A stretch of DNA of 64,000 nucleotides from Myxocyprinus asiaticus. Its lineage: Eukaryota; Chordata; Actinopteri; Cypriniformes; Catostomidae. The first letter of the stretch is position 1, and each line of letters begins with the position of its first letter. A program made the position numbers and the translations under genes. This document shows, one piece after another, positions 1 to 11,643 of the stretch. The notes beneath the pieces are model-generated. The model was not told where the DNA came from, ran no database searches, and worked only from the letters and a program-made list of their open reading frames with translations. The stretch covers positions 28,484,156-28,548,155 of the forward strand of contig NC_059348.1 in assembly GCF_019703515.2 (NCBI RefSeq), in the 5' to 3' direction.

Positions 1-1560
1 ATGCAGCAAGTTGTTACAAACCATTAAAATAGTCAACTCAGTTATTATTTGGTTACACTCCTTAACCTTAGTAAAATAGCTGTAGCATATGGGCTCTTGT
101 TGCTAATTTCTATTATATTAAAATCTAATTGATACTGTAATATCATAGACTTGCTTATTTATGCTTAGAATAAAGTCATTTATTCTCTCATTCCCTCATT
201 GCCAGGCAGTTCATCTCATCATCATTAATTCATTTGATTTTGGGCTTGTGTAACTTTCTGAGAAAACTGATAAAACTGTGTTTCAGCAGAACAGCCCATT
301 GAGTCATTATCGGCCATGAGCTTTCTGCCTCTATTGGTTCCATAGACTCTTCTGTGACCGCTGAGTATGGCAAATGTTTAGTCATGCTGTAAACATTAAG
401 AAGTATTCAAAGATCTCTGTATGCGGAAACTTCTGTACTATGGGTTTGCTCTAGACAATAAAACAGGTATAGTGCTTAACTGAGCTTAGTTTAGCATATC
501 CAGAGCATCTTTAATGTGCGTTCTGTCTCCCTCCGCCTGGCCAGTGATTGTTAATGAAGCTAACACCTGAAAATCATGGGAAAATCAGCTAGTGAAGAGC
601 CAGCTTAATAATAATAAAACTTAGTGCTTAATTTCACAGTGGCATGGTCAGCAGATTTGGCAAAGTTATCTTCTAGACCAATAAGTACTACCCAAACCAA
701 ATGCACAAATTAACAAGATTTTTTGGACATGTGATATGTGTGAATGTTAATTTAAGATAGTCAGCAATGCTATCTGATGAGCTCTGCTTTATAGATTGTT
801 TTGGACAAAGTCTTAAGATGTTCTTTACCACAGATTAGATTCTTCGGATTTCATCGGCAAGCTGAAGCAATCAATGACTTTCTAAGACGGTGGTTGAATA
901 CCTGCTTTTACTGTGTGTTTTGGAAATTCTTTTGGTCATACATGAAGTAACTGTGGTGGTTTCACTGCGGGTAAGTGAGTGGTGGAATGTAGTGTAATAG
1001 GCACTGGCTTAGATGCAGTAAGCCAGTGCCTGTTACACTACTAATTGCTGGTGGCTATTCTTGCACAGATCCACTTAATGGAGCATGTCAACTTTTTACC
1101 ATGAGTTTGGTCTTTGTACATGAATTTAAGATGAATAATGAAATCACTGGTGATCAGTAGATGTTCTATGTCTTTTGTTAAATAAAAAAGTGGTTTTGAG
1201 GAACAGATATTTATGAGGCTCTATACATATGCTTATCTCTTTTGCCAACCATATGAAACCACATGATATGGGGCAGTAATTTTGCAAAGCTTGAGGTTTC
1301 TGGGAGTTTCGCAGTTTTTATTCAGCAGGAAATAGACTTTATTTTTTAACACTCTCCCTTGTTTTTCCCCAGCTGATGGTTTGTGCCTGATAGTGGTTTT
1401 AAGAAGCTGTCATGTTACACTTTCACTGATCTATGTTTCTTTTAGATGTTTTATGGAAGTTACAGAGAGAAGACAATGTGGTGTCAGCCACAATACCTGC
1501 CTATGGAAGATTTCTAATGTGAAATATATTGGGTGCTTCGTTCAGGAACATGTTTGGTTA
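1..1560. other. A/T-rich non-coding stretch, no gene
   Basis: No open reading frame here resembles a known protein and codon use is unconvincing. The only structure I see is a short, almost perfect hairpin at 990-1040, listed separately. The rest looks like ordinary unique vertebrate intergenic or intronic DNA. Confidence 0.6.
990..1040 (+). repeat. Perfect 22-bp stem hairpin with 7-nt loop
   Basis: Positions 990-1011 are the reverse complement of 1019-1040 except at one position, which would be a G-U wobble in plus-strand RNA. The loop 1012-1018 has 7 nt. No longer inverted arms surround it, so it is not obviously the tip of a larger MITE. It could be a small RNA hairpin, or the remains of a palindromic insertion. 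Confidence 0.6.
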
Positions 1561-1960
1561 TTAGCAATAATTAATAATTATCAAAGATAATTATTAATTA
1601 TTAAAATCAATAGAACATTGATTAGAATAAACATTCTCTTATTAATCCTTCAAACCAACAATCATCAAAGACAACTATCAATTATGAAAATCAATAGAAT
1701 ATTAATTATTATCAAAGAAAACTATTAATTATTAAAATCAATAGAATATTAATTATTATCAAAGACAACTATTATTAAAATCAGGAGAACATTGATTAGA
1801 ACCAACATTATCTTATTAATCCTTCAAATCAACAATTATCAAAGATAATTATTAATTATTAAAATCAACAGAACATTGATTAGAATCAACATTAGCTTAT
1901 TAATCCTTCAAATCAACAATCATCAAAGATAACTATCAATTATCAAAATCAATAGAATAA
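1561..1960. repeat. A/T-rich minisatellite with mixed long and short units
   Basis: The stretch is built from recurring modules: an 'atcaaagataattattaatt' type block, a 'aaaatcaatagaacattgatt' type block, and a 'cttattaatccttcaa' type block. Long units (roughly 85 bp) and shortened units (roughly 45-50 bp) alternate, as expected of an array shaped by slippage and unequal exchange. It encodes nothing that I recognise. Confidence 0.75.
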
Positions 1961-2324
1961 TAATAAGGATTAATATTGCTGGGGCACCTCCCTGGAATCA
2001 GGAACTAATAAGTAGACAGTATAGTAGTCTCAATATAGGATTGTTCTCTTAGGAAAGTCGACGTCCGGAGAACATCGACATTCAAAATGAAAACAATGAA
2101 GGCTTGAATCTGAGCACTGACATCCCCTGCCAGCCCTTGACACGGGTGCATGCAGAACAATACCAAAACACATCTCTTTAAAGTATAACAAAGTTAATTG
2201 ATGCAGTAATATCAATGAATAATCAATACAATGCAGTCGATAAACTTCCTATTTCCAACTACAAACTAAACAGTAACATGATTAGATATGGTAACAAATA
2301 AGCTTATAATACATGAGAGAAGGA

Positions 2325-2327
<3 letters not shown>

Positions 2328-2364
<37 letters not shown>

Positions 2365-2366
2365 CG
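2328..2366. repeat. (TG)n microsatellite
   Basis: This is a run of TG dinucleotides that degrades into CG-containing variants at its right end. It is a simple sequence repeat that also creates spurious Cys-Val reading frames. Confidence 0.95.
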
Positions 2367-2599
2367 TGTGCGCGTGTAAGGAGAGAAGGAGGGCACAAAA
2401 TGGCAGACATGGCTCTCGTGGAGAGTACGTCACGCAAGGTTTCTGGCAGGAGAATGTGGCCGTGAATGTGGGCGGAGAGACTGGTTAATGGTGTCTGCCC
2501 ATTTAACTCATGTCTCTGCTGGTACAATAACTTAGGGACAAAGCTGGGCTCTACTGCCAAGTTATTTGCTCGGCAAATGTGTGTGCGGTTATGTTTGTG

Positions 2600-3560
2600 A
2601 GGGGCCGTGTGTGCAGTTAGAACGAGAGAGAGAGAACAGAGTGATGGCCGGTATTAGCAATCGTGGGAGAGAAGGCAACCGTTAGTTTTATCACTCAGCG
2701 ATGCGGTGAACGTCCACCATGGTCGTTGGTTCTTTAATGGATAAACTCAGAGTGCCGGTCTCACCCACGATGGCGGAAATGCACAAGCAGCCCAACGTGG
2801 TTGGACGACAACACAGCAAATCTCATTCGTGGTAACAGAAAGTTACATTAATACCTTGAGTATTATTAGCAGCAATGAGTGGACTCGGCAGTCCGTAAAC
2901 TGTACAAGCAATAGCTTTGTTGCTCAAGAATAACACACTATAATAATCTATCTCTGCCCAGACGTAAACCTCTTACTTGAGTCACGAAAGGACACAGGTA
3001 GAATGTGTGTTTGTCCGTCGTTTGACTCCGACTCGGTTCCTCAAAGCTCAGGTGATGACAGGAGGCCGTTTCCTCGCTCTGTCGGCGTGTGGTACGGCGG
3101 CTGATTCTCAGCAGGTTGGTGGAGATATCAGCGAAGTCGACTTGGTTGAAGAAGGAAGAGAAATCTTCTTTCTTCACTTCTGCAGGCAAATGGGTGAGAC
3201 GCGGATTTCTCAGCAGTCTTTTTTCGGATCCGTTAGCGTTCCCGGTGGAACATGGAGAAATCTCAGCTCGTCCAGCGAGATGGAGATTGTATGGCCAAAG
3301 TTCAGGTACGTATGTTACTTCCTTGAGCAACGAGGCTACACCTGAGTGCAGCGGGGCTACAACTAGATGCGGCGCGTACTGTCGCTGGAAGCGAAGCTTA
3401 GAAGGATCTCCGAGGTTTTTATACTCTCGTTGACATCATGGTTGAGGGACGCGTTCTGTCGTGCGTTTCATCCAATAGGAGTTGAGAGTTCGATCCTTCA
3501 GAATTTTACACATAGGTGTAAATTGAGCAAGGCTTGATGGGATCTGTAGTCTGTTTTGGA
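2600..3560. promoter_or_regulatory. CpG-rich promoter-like block, direction uncertain
   Basis: CpG density is clearly higher here than in the surrounding A/T-rich DNA, most of all from 3020 to 3480. On the minus strand there is a TATAAAAA at 3423-3416, about 50 bp downstream of an ATTGG (CCAAT box at 3472-3476 on the plus strand). Further upstream an ACTACAnnTCCC word (3550-3539) fits the ZNF143/THAP11 site of vertebrate CpG promoters. On the plus strand a good splice donor, CAG|gtacgt, occurs at 3305/3306. The block could be the distant non-coding first exon and promoter of PPP2R3A, a divergent minus-strand promoter, or the regulatory end of an old LTR-type element. The 130-codon minus-strand frame over it has no ATG at its start and no recognisable domain. 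Confidence 0.45.
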
Positions 3561-5615
3561 CTCCCTTTGTTTGATTTTGGTGCCGTTGTTGTGGCTATCA
3601 GGCTTTGAGTGTTCCTACAGGCCGCAGTCAGCCTTTATGACTGTACATACTGTAGGCCTGCCTTTGTCTCCTATTTGAGTACATGAGGCCCAACAAATAT
3701 AAATAAATTGTACTTGCAAATTACATTCTGAATACCATTGATTTGATATATGAGACTAAGTGCACCTACACATCAGAGAAATCAGCAACAGAACATTTGA
3801 TGGATAGGAATGCATCAGATGTGCTTTGAGTTTGTGGAAAGAGGCAGGCCAGTTTGAAATCAAGCCGGAAAACAGCAAATTGGATTTCCAAATGCACAAC
3901 TGGACACCTGTCTGAAATTCTCATTTGTGAACAGATTCCAACTTTCTGCATTGCACGATGGAGTGTCACTTTCGTAAACCCTTGCGATGCCTCATGGACC
4001 TAGAGTACTTCCAACACTGTACATTTTAGATGTATCCTAGATATCTGTAGATATTGGGAATACATCCAGTAAACAAGCCTGATTAGTTGGCATTTAGGGA
4101 ATTATCTCATACCTCCATCAGTCAGTCTTAAAGGTGCAATGTGCTTTGTGTGAGATTTAAGATCTGGACACAAGAAGAAAGCAGGCAGAATGAGTAGACG
4201 TTTTGCTTGCTAAGTAGTGGCCCCCTTTTCTCAATCAAAGGTTGAGTCACTGTGAATAATTGTGAAAGACTCTGGGCAGCTGGGCACTAACACCTGCTTA
4301 AAATTGCTGCTTCTCACCCTCTAGCCTGTGGGAAAAAACAGCACAATTATTCCTCTAGTTTCGACCCTGTTCCAGTAGGGTGCCTCATCATGTGTTTGGT
4401 AAGGGGTGCGGATGTGGTGACCGGCAGAAAGCACCTATCTGGTGTGGATGGGGCTTGAGTATGAGTCAGCAATGCTCTGCATTCCCGGACCGGACACTGA
4501 TGTGTCTATCCTAGAAGACTGGGTCATCAGTATGCAGTTCTCCTGTGGCTGTCTATCATCCAAGCTGGACGGACGTACTACTGTCATCAAAGTAGGAAGA
4601 CGCTGCAGTATAAGAAGACAGGGTCGAGTTACTGCCTTCTGGGTGCCAGTCTCCATTAGGATCTTTGTCTTCTCTATAGCTCCCATCCAATTGTCTGTTA
4701 AATTTATATAAATATACAGTGAATATACACCTTTAAGTCAGACTTAATGTAAGGGTTTCATTGCATTAGATAACTATCGGATTAGATTTGTGCTAATTGT
4801 TTTGAACGTAACTTGTTAAGAAATGAACGTAACTTTTCAAGGAATGGATAAAAATATAAACTGAGAATTAATAAAAACAATCTAAAACTGAAAAATTAAA
4901 TCAAAGGCAAAATGTAAACTTAGTCTTCAAATAAACAACATCCTTTGGTAATGATGTTCACTGCTTGTGTTTGCTGATCAGGTTTTACGAATTCACTGCT
5001 CGCGTTTTCAGTCACTCTTCCAAAATCTTCATTTACACTCTTGAGTTTTCGATCACAGTTCTGGCACAAACCTTATGGACGGGGCTAACAGAGAGGAGTT
5101 CTCATTGGCTGGTGGGTTTTTGAGTGACAGCTCTTTGACCTGGAAGTAGAGATCAGTCAGTAAAAAGGGGCTCTGGTTCAGCTGTTGCGTGTAAAAGTGT
5201 GAGAATCTGCAAGGGGCTTGATAATTCATTAGTGTTTAGTGATATATTTAGGCCTTCGCTTTTGTATTTTATGTGGGGTTTATTTCTCCTAATAATACTT
5301 TGTCACATAATTACAAGATAATATACAATATATACAGAATACACAACTCTCACTGAACAATATGTAAATGTAATACACAATATTCATATTAAATAATACA
5401 CACATTGTACACAATATACAGACAACAAAAGACAATATACATATTGATTTTTAGATGCATTACACCATTTAGAATTTAACGTTCATGAGGACGGCAACAC
5501 ATTAGAGACTTGTTTCTTTTAATTTATTCAGTGTTCCTGTAGGCCAACTATAGATTTTACGGTCAAGTATAATTTAATTAATCACCATACATTATTTGAA
5601 ACGTTTTAATTGTCT
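3561..5615. other. Non-coding stretch, no supported gene
   Basis: The stretch is mostly A/T-rich with no recognisable exon. Positions 4370-4690 have a more balanced base composition and overlapping open frames of 80-90 codons on both strands. None resembles a known protein and there are no convincing splice signals. From about 5280 to 5450 it is very A/T-rich with repeated 'acaatata' words. Confidence 0.5.
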
Positions 5616-5954
5616 CAATTGTTTACAGACAGATTGTTTCACTTTTAATTGACTATATCACAATTCCAGTGGGTCAGAAGTTTACATACACAAGTTAACT
5701 GTGCCTTTAAGCAGCTTGGAAAATTCCATAAAATGATGTCAAGCCTTTAGACAATAAGCCAATTAGCTTCTGATAGGAGGTGTGCTGAATTGGAGGTGTA
5801 CCTGTGGATGTATTTTAAGGCCTACCTTCAAACTGGGGGTGCTTTGCTGTAGGAGGGACTGGTGCACTTCACAAAATAGATGGCATCATGAGGAAGGAAA
5901 ATTATGTGGATATATTGAAGCAGCATCTCAAGATATCAGCCAGGAAGTTAAAGC
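5616..5954 (+). mobile_element. Internally deleted Sleeping-Beauty-type Tc1 fragment
   Basis: The left part (5616-5833) matches the inner direct repeat and transposase leader of salmonid/cyprinid Sleeping-Beauty-type Tc1 elements, with the 'gtgggtcagaagtttacata' inner repeat word. At about 5834 it jumps straight to transposase coding sequence, recognisable as the 'ggactggtgcacttcacaaa' region upstream of the second catalytic Asp. The N-terminal DNA-binding region and the first catalytic Asp are therefore deleted. The sequence stops at about 5954, so the rest of the transposase and the right end are missing. It is a dead relic. The family call rests on memory of the element; an alignment would confirm it. 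Confidence 0.8.
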
Positions 5955-5981
5955 AATTTCGTGGTTAATATGGTTTTACTA

Positions 5982-6125
5982 CTAACTACTACTACTACTA
6001 CTACTACTCAACTATGATTACTGTAGTAAGACCATGGTTAATTATATCTTAATCATGGTTACTACCAAAAACATGGTTACTATAGCATACAGTCATTACT
6101 ACAATATTACTACAATAAAACCATG
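5982..6125. repeat. (ACT)n run and ACCATGGTTA-rich repeat
   Basis: A run of ACT/TAC triplets (5982-6008) is followed by several copies of a palindrome-like 'accatggtta' / 'aaccatgattac' word. This looks like a low-complexity or degenerate hairpin repeat with no coding potential. Confidence 0.6.
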
Positions 6126-9100
6126 AAAAATCTGACGTACCTCAGGCTGCCTCGAGTGTCCTGCTGATGACGATGACGGTATTCGTCCATGCCGCTCCTA
6201 AAAGCTTTTCGCGATAAAGTAGTAGTAGGTAAAAAACGGCAGTTTACCAGATGGATGTCTGTTTTGTGAGGTTGCTTACTTGCAATAATGCTTAGATATG
6301 TTTTCTGGTAGGGTTTTTAAAGCTTATATTGGTTGTCATGCTTTAATGAATCAAACATTGCGCTATAGACCTTATTCACAGCTGCACCATCTTTGATTTT
6401 TAATGGGAATGACAACGAGGCTGTGAAGGATAGATCTAAAGTCTCTTCAATGGGCTGTACAGTTGTTTAAAGTGTTTTTGTGTTGTTCCACTGACAAAAC
6501 ATTGAAAAAATATCTTTTCAAGAAATTTCAGTTGACAAAAAAAAAAAATCCAGACAACAGTTGTGTAAAATTAGATGTGATCTAGGGCTTTTTGATATAC
6601 TTTATATAGTGGGCTTTATACAGTGCATGTCATTAAAGAAAACGATAAGTCTATCCCTCATAGCCTTGTTTTCATTCCAGTCAAAATTCAAAGATGGTGC
6701 TACTGTAAATAAGGTGTAGTGTGAATTCTGATTATTGCATAACATTGCTTTCGTTTTTCGAAGTTCCAAATGTACTGGTTTGGATATGTAGTTCAGTTTT
6801 TATTTTTATTTAACTAATATGCATATTAATGTGTTTAGCTTGTAACCCCTCCTTTATAACTTTACTGCCAGTTAAATGAAAAAGAAAACAACTTAGAGGT
6901 GTAATTTTAGTATGCATATTTCTGCATTTTATTTTCATGTTTAATGAAGCATATTTTATACCCGTTATTATTTAATCCTCTTGTGTTTTTTTGTTACAGT
7001 TTCATTGTGTGGACACTATATTACAGTTTTGTTTTATCCATAAGGCTGTAAATTGTAATCTAAAAACAAGTAAATGATTTCCTTTGAACTCATATCAGCT
7101 ATATCACTGGTTTCACCTTTTAAATTTGTGATATTTTATGTGTAGTTTAATAGTGCAAAATAATTTGTACTACTTACATTGATTTCCGTAGTGCAGTATT
7201 AACTATAAATATGATCTACTTTTTCTGTATTCTTTCTTTAAATTAAACACCTGTTGGTTTGATATTTGGAGTGAAATTTTGGACCATGAGATTTGAAAGA
7301 GTGGAGCTTACCGTGCAGCTCAACACCACGTACATCGAAATCAAGTGATCGATGAAAAGTCCATTGCTTGTTGAAGCTAGAGTCGGTTAGGACAAAAACT
7401 CAGATTTAAATAAAAGGAATAACTTTTAGCGTTTGTGACTTTCTTTGTTCCACCTTCCTGTGCCCTTCTCTGTTTGACATTTTGACTCTATTCTGATTTT
7501 TTCTTTTTCTTTCTGAAGTAACAATTGTCCCCTTTGCACTCCCTGTATTTGACCTATATTTGAGCTCAAGCTTGGCCCAGAGGCTAATGGGGCAACTCTG
7601 TTCCCATGCTGTCTGCATGCTCTTTGAAGAACTTCAGGCTCCCAGTCGTTATCTAACCCTCAAAATCCTGTTGGAGGCCCCAGTGGAATGAGTGGTAGAT
7701 AGAAGAAAAGAATTAGAGCGAAAGAGGAGGAATTGAATCTAATGAAAAGGTCCAGGGTCTACCTGTTCCCTCACTTGGAAACAAAATACATGTAGTTTTG
7801 TCTGCTTGGACAAAATTAACATTACAAGTGTCTATCCACTCTTGTCTGCTGCTTTGACATTGAGAAGCCTTTGATATTTTGATGAGCAGGCAATGTGCAG
7901 TGGATATTTGAATGAGAACCTGATAAAAACCGATGCACAATAGATGCAGTTATTACTATTAGCCAAGCAGCTGTTGCAACTGATTATCAGTGCAAAGCTT
8001 TTTCCAAAGGATCCTTTGTTGTGGCAGAGGGCTCTTGCTGATTATCTTGTTTCTGTAGATAGAGCATTCATGCTGCTCTGATGTCTTCATAAGAGAGTGA
8101 ATAGTTATAGCCACTGCCGCATTGTTCCATCTGAGTGATGTTGTTTCAAAACAATAGACACTAATTAAGATTTAATTGCTGACTGCTGGTTTCTTTCTGC
8201 TGCAATACAAATCTGAAGAACAATCTATAATTACTTTGTCTCTCTTTTGGGGTGTAATTTGTGTTCCCAGAGAGTTTTTAAGAGCCTCTGACAGATAATG
8301 GGAATGCATCACGAATTATGTCACTGATAAGGCCTATTTTTCTTTAGACTTGAAGTAACAGAGCAAAGGTGACATTCCGTGTCACCTTAGAGATACATCA
8401 TTTGTATTGTTTAATGTCAAGTCGGACATGTTCCTAGATTTGTTTTGTTGGTCCAGCAGCAACATTCCTGTTAAACAAAGATAGTCCTAGCTAGGGGTGC
8501 AACAGTTCAGATTTCACATAGACTAGTGATATTAAAAAGAAAAATAACCACACTTTTACATGCATTATACTATATGCTGTAGCAAAATGCACAACACTGT
8601 AAAATTACAGAAAATTTAGTACATTTTGTGAAATGTCAACATTTATTGGAATATATGCTCTTAAAGCTCATTGTGAAACACCGTGAGGGTTCAGCACCAC
8701 TCACATATATGCATTCAAAAATAAGTGAGGTAGGCTATATCTAGCAGTAGCCCCAAAACTGCTCCAGTGTGAAATCATTAGTGTCTATGATTCGTTCAAC
8801 CTCTTTAGAGTTTTATGGAGGTAAGTAATTTAACTATTTATTAAACATTTACAAGAAAGCATCTCAGTGACATTAGTGCAGGATAAACTGTTAGAACTAT
8901 TATCGTGATGAGCATATTATCTCTGGTGAGCTCTTAAAACAGATTTCACACTGGCTCTGTGAACTGACTCTGAGTGAGCAAGGGTGAGTGAGACAGAACG
9001 TGCATGTTAAGAGGCAGACTGAGAGTGTGTGTGCATTGTGCTTTGTTTGGTGTTTAATTCATTGTTACATCTCTTTGCAGTTTATTTTTCCACTTTTATT

Positions 9101-9298
9101 AACTGTACTGCATTATCTTTACAGATAATAACTGTAATTCTCTGGAAAATGCACAACTTATAATTATAATCATACATATTTAATATTTATATGGTGTCCA
9201 CTGTCCAGGAGTCATTAGACAAGCGATGAATGTGTCATAAATTATTTTTTTTTTTTTTTGTCCTGACCCTTTTGCTATCCCTAACCCTAACTATTATT
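6126..9298. other. Non-coding stretch, no supported gene
   Basis: This is A/T-rich sequence with no recognisable exon. The part at 8110-8400 is less repetitive, with balanced composition, and might be a conserved non-coding element. A hAT-like start word 'aggggtgcaac' occurs at 8495 but no partner end was identified. A poly-T run lies at 9243-9259. Confidence 0.5.
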
Positions 9299-9518
9299 AG
9301 GGGTTCAAGCGCTTAGCGCTGAAACCCTATTGTAATTGTTAAGATTTTTAGGGGTTCAAGCGCTTAGCACTGAAACCCTATTGTAATTGTTAAGATTTTT
9401 AGGGGTTCAAGCACTTAGCGCTGAAACCCTATTGTAATTGTTAAGATTTTTATTATTATTATTATTATTAGGGGTTCAAGCGCTTAGCGCTGAAACCCTA
9501 TTGTAATTGTTAAGATTT

Positions 9519-9560
<42 letters not shown>
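9299..9560 (+). repeat. Four 51-bp tandem units plus (ATT)n tracts
   Basis: Units start at 9299, 9350, 9401 and 9470. Each begins 'aggggttcaagcgcttag' and ends near 'attgttaagatttt'. The third and fourth units are followed by (ATT)n tracts (about 9451-9470 and 9521-9560). Each unit contains the near-palindrome AGCGCTTAGCGCT. Single-base differences between units (9370, 9413) show some divergence. The array appears to form the left end of the dispersed element that follows. Confidence 0.85.
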
Positions 9561-11100
9561 CGCCATAAAATTGATCGGGCAGAGCAAACCATAAGGCCTA
9601 GAGACTTGAAATGTGGTCAGATGGTAGTAGTGTTGCTCGCTGCTTAGAAACACGGACTCGGCTAAATCGGTCAATAGGGGGCGCTACAGCGATAAAAAAT
9701 GTGAAACGGCTTTTAACTCCTAGACCGTTTGTCGTAGACTCAAATGCTTTATACCATTGGAATCCTTGGCTCAAACCAAACAAAACGTATATCTCCGATT
9801 TCATTTCTGCCTATAACAATTTTCCGCCATCTTGGATTTTTCATAAAACATACTTTTGCAAAGTAGTCCTAGGTTTTTCGTCCGATCGGGACCAATCCAG
9901 CGGCAAACGATTCTATGGAGTCTCAATACCAAAAGTTATCAAAAAAAGTTTGAACTTTCGACTTGAACTAGCTACGGTATGCGAAAACATCGGAAGTAGG
10001 AGTGGCCAATTTTACGTAAATGGCTATAACTCTTGAAGTTGAAAATCGGCATGCAGTGTCTTTGTCCAAGGTGCCATGACTGTCTATGAGGACATTGGCG
10101 TATCTAAAAAAAAATGGCTGCCACGCAACTTCAAAGGCCACGCCTTCGAAGGCCGCGAAGGTCAGACTGAGCATTGTTAATTGGGACAGTCTAGCCTACG
10201 GGGGACTGTTCCTGTCACCTAACAACTGTGACTGCTGCCGAGTGACTGTAACGTTTGTACTGGACTTTTTTGAAAGTTATATTAAACTGTCTGAAAACAA
10301 AACAGGGTTCACAAAATATTTTCACCATGGTCCATTTCTGTATATAATAAGGAGTATAAACTATATATAATCAAATCTTAGTAAGATATGTCAACATTTG
10401 AACCACTTTAAAGTTTTTTTGTTTTTTTTTTACATTTGTATCATTAGCCTTTGTCGTGCAGCAGTGAAACAATCAGCCTTCGAATGCGACCTTTGAAGGA
10501 TGCAGCCTCTGAATTGGGACGCAGCTATAATTCATATAATTTGTTAGATCTCCTCATACTGAACAACTTTGCCTCAAGAACCACTGCTGTCAATCAAATC
10601 GTTCATTAAATATTCACAATTATGTAAAAAAACTACTTTTGTGAACTAGTCCTAGGTATTTCGCTCAACCTCAATAAAACCAATGCAGTACAATTTTCTG
10701 GACTCTCTAGGTCAATAATTATCAAAAAAAAAAAAAAAATGAACTTTACCCTTTGGGTTGCTATAACAGTGTCATTTAGAAAATGGCCATGGTCAAGTGT
10801 ACAAATAAGCCTATAATTCCAAAACAAAAACTCAGAACTTCACGAAATTAGGTGAGCACATGCTAAACAAACATGCAGACTTTTATGCAGATCGGACCAT
10901 AGGTGGCGCTATGAGCTTTAAAAAGCTGTAAAAACCATATATTTCCTTAGTAAATTGCCTGTATTGGCTGTAAATGGTCTATTCCATCTATGATCTAGGT
11001 GGTTACATGCTTGCTAAATAAAACATAATACCTTTTTTTTGCACGTACTTGTGCTTATGCATGTGCAATTGCTGCTCGCAGCTATATTTTTTATTTGTTC
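9561..11100 (+). mobile_element. Unidentified dispersed fish repeat, probable body
   Basis: The sequence following the 51-bp array, beginning 'ccgccataaaattgatcg', has the look of a multicopy teleost repeat: many short open frames, 'gggggcgctac' words, and an ending near 11080-11090 in 'ttgctgctcgcagctatatt'. I recall similar 'ggggttcaagcgc...' to '...cagctatatt' units in fish genomes, but I cannot name the family. The 141-codon frame at 9611-10036 has no recognisable domain. Confidence 0.4.
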
Positions 11101-11416
11101 TATTGCTTGTAATTCGTTTATTTTGTTCTTATTTTATTACTGTTTACTTTTATTGAAAAATTACTTAAACTTGAAACAATGTTTACTCAAATAAGTAAGT
11201 ACTTATAAGTACTTTGTACTCAGTACTGAAGTGGTATTGAAATTGGTATTGAGAATTACCGTGTAACAATTTTTTTTTTTTTTTTTTTTTTTTGGTTCCT
11301 GGGTAGTAAGTGTTATTTCCTAATTGCTTATGCCTCAAAAGTATAGAAAATTGCTATTATTCCCCACAAACTTTGCTGTTGTGACCAGGACAGTGATATT
11401 TTGAAATGTACCTATT

Positions 11417-11513
11417 TTCCAGAACATTCCAGATAGATTCAGTGCTGAATAAACTTGGAGTAACTTCTAGAACTTTCTAGAACTTTCCAGTAATATAAAT
11501 AGTAATATAAATT
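11417..11513 (+). promoter_or_regulatory. Heat-shock element arrays followed by TATA boxes
   Basis: Three perfectly spaced alternating pentamers (TTCnnGAAnnTTC) lie at 11417-11429. A second array at 11465-11487 has five perfect alternating TTC/GAA units, each separated by 2 bp. TATAAAT boxes follow at 11494-11500 and 11506-11512. HSF1 trimers bind three or more such inverted units, so this matches the architecture of a vertebrate heat-shock promoter reading to the right. Function is inferred from motif geometry only. Confidence 0.65.
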
Positions 11514-11577
11514 CAGGGGCCTTAAGCCCACCAGTTCAGTTTAGTTCCAGCTGCCTAAGTGAATACATATCAAGACC

Positions 11578-11643
11578 TTGCTGGACATCTTGAAGTATGA
11601 TGAGTACGGCTGGGAGGTCATAGGAGACTTTAAAATTGTGGCA
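11578..11643 (+). pseudogene. 22-codon fragment of a repeat-encoded fish protein
   Basis: Read in frame from 11578, this gives residues of the form LL..LKYDEYGWEVIGDFK.VA. I recognise this as a conserved piece of a protein family predicted in many copies in fish genomes, probably of mobile-element origin. It lies just downstream of the heat-shock and TATA module and runs straight into the right inverted arm. No start codon or longer frame is left. Confidence 0.45.

Noticed and set aside
2288..2560. Two overlapping frames across the (TG)n run
   Set aside because: The Cys-Val and Thr-His repeats come from the microsatellite, and the remainder has no similarity to any known protein.
2938..3330. 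130-codon minus-strand frame in the CpG-rich block
   Set aside because: It has no ATG at its start and no known domain. G/C-rich promoter DNA often gives long chance frames.
9299..9520. Regular repeats resembling a CRISPR array
   Set aside because: The units are contiguous or separated by (ATT)n, not by unique spacers of fixed length, and the genome is a vertebrate.
9611..10036. 141-codon plus-strand frame
   Set aside because: It lies inside a dispersed repeat and has no recognisable domain.
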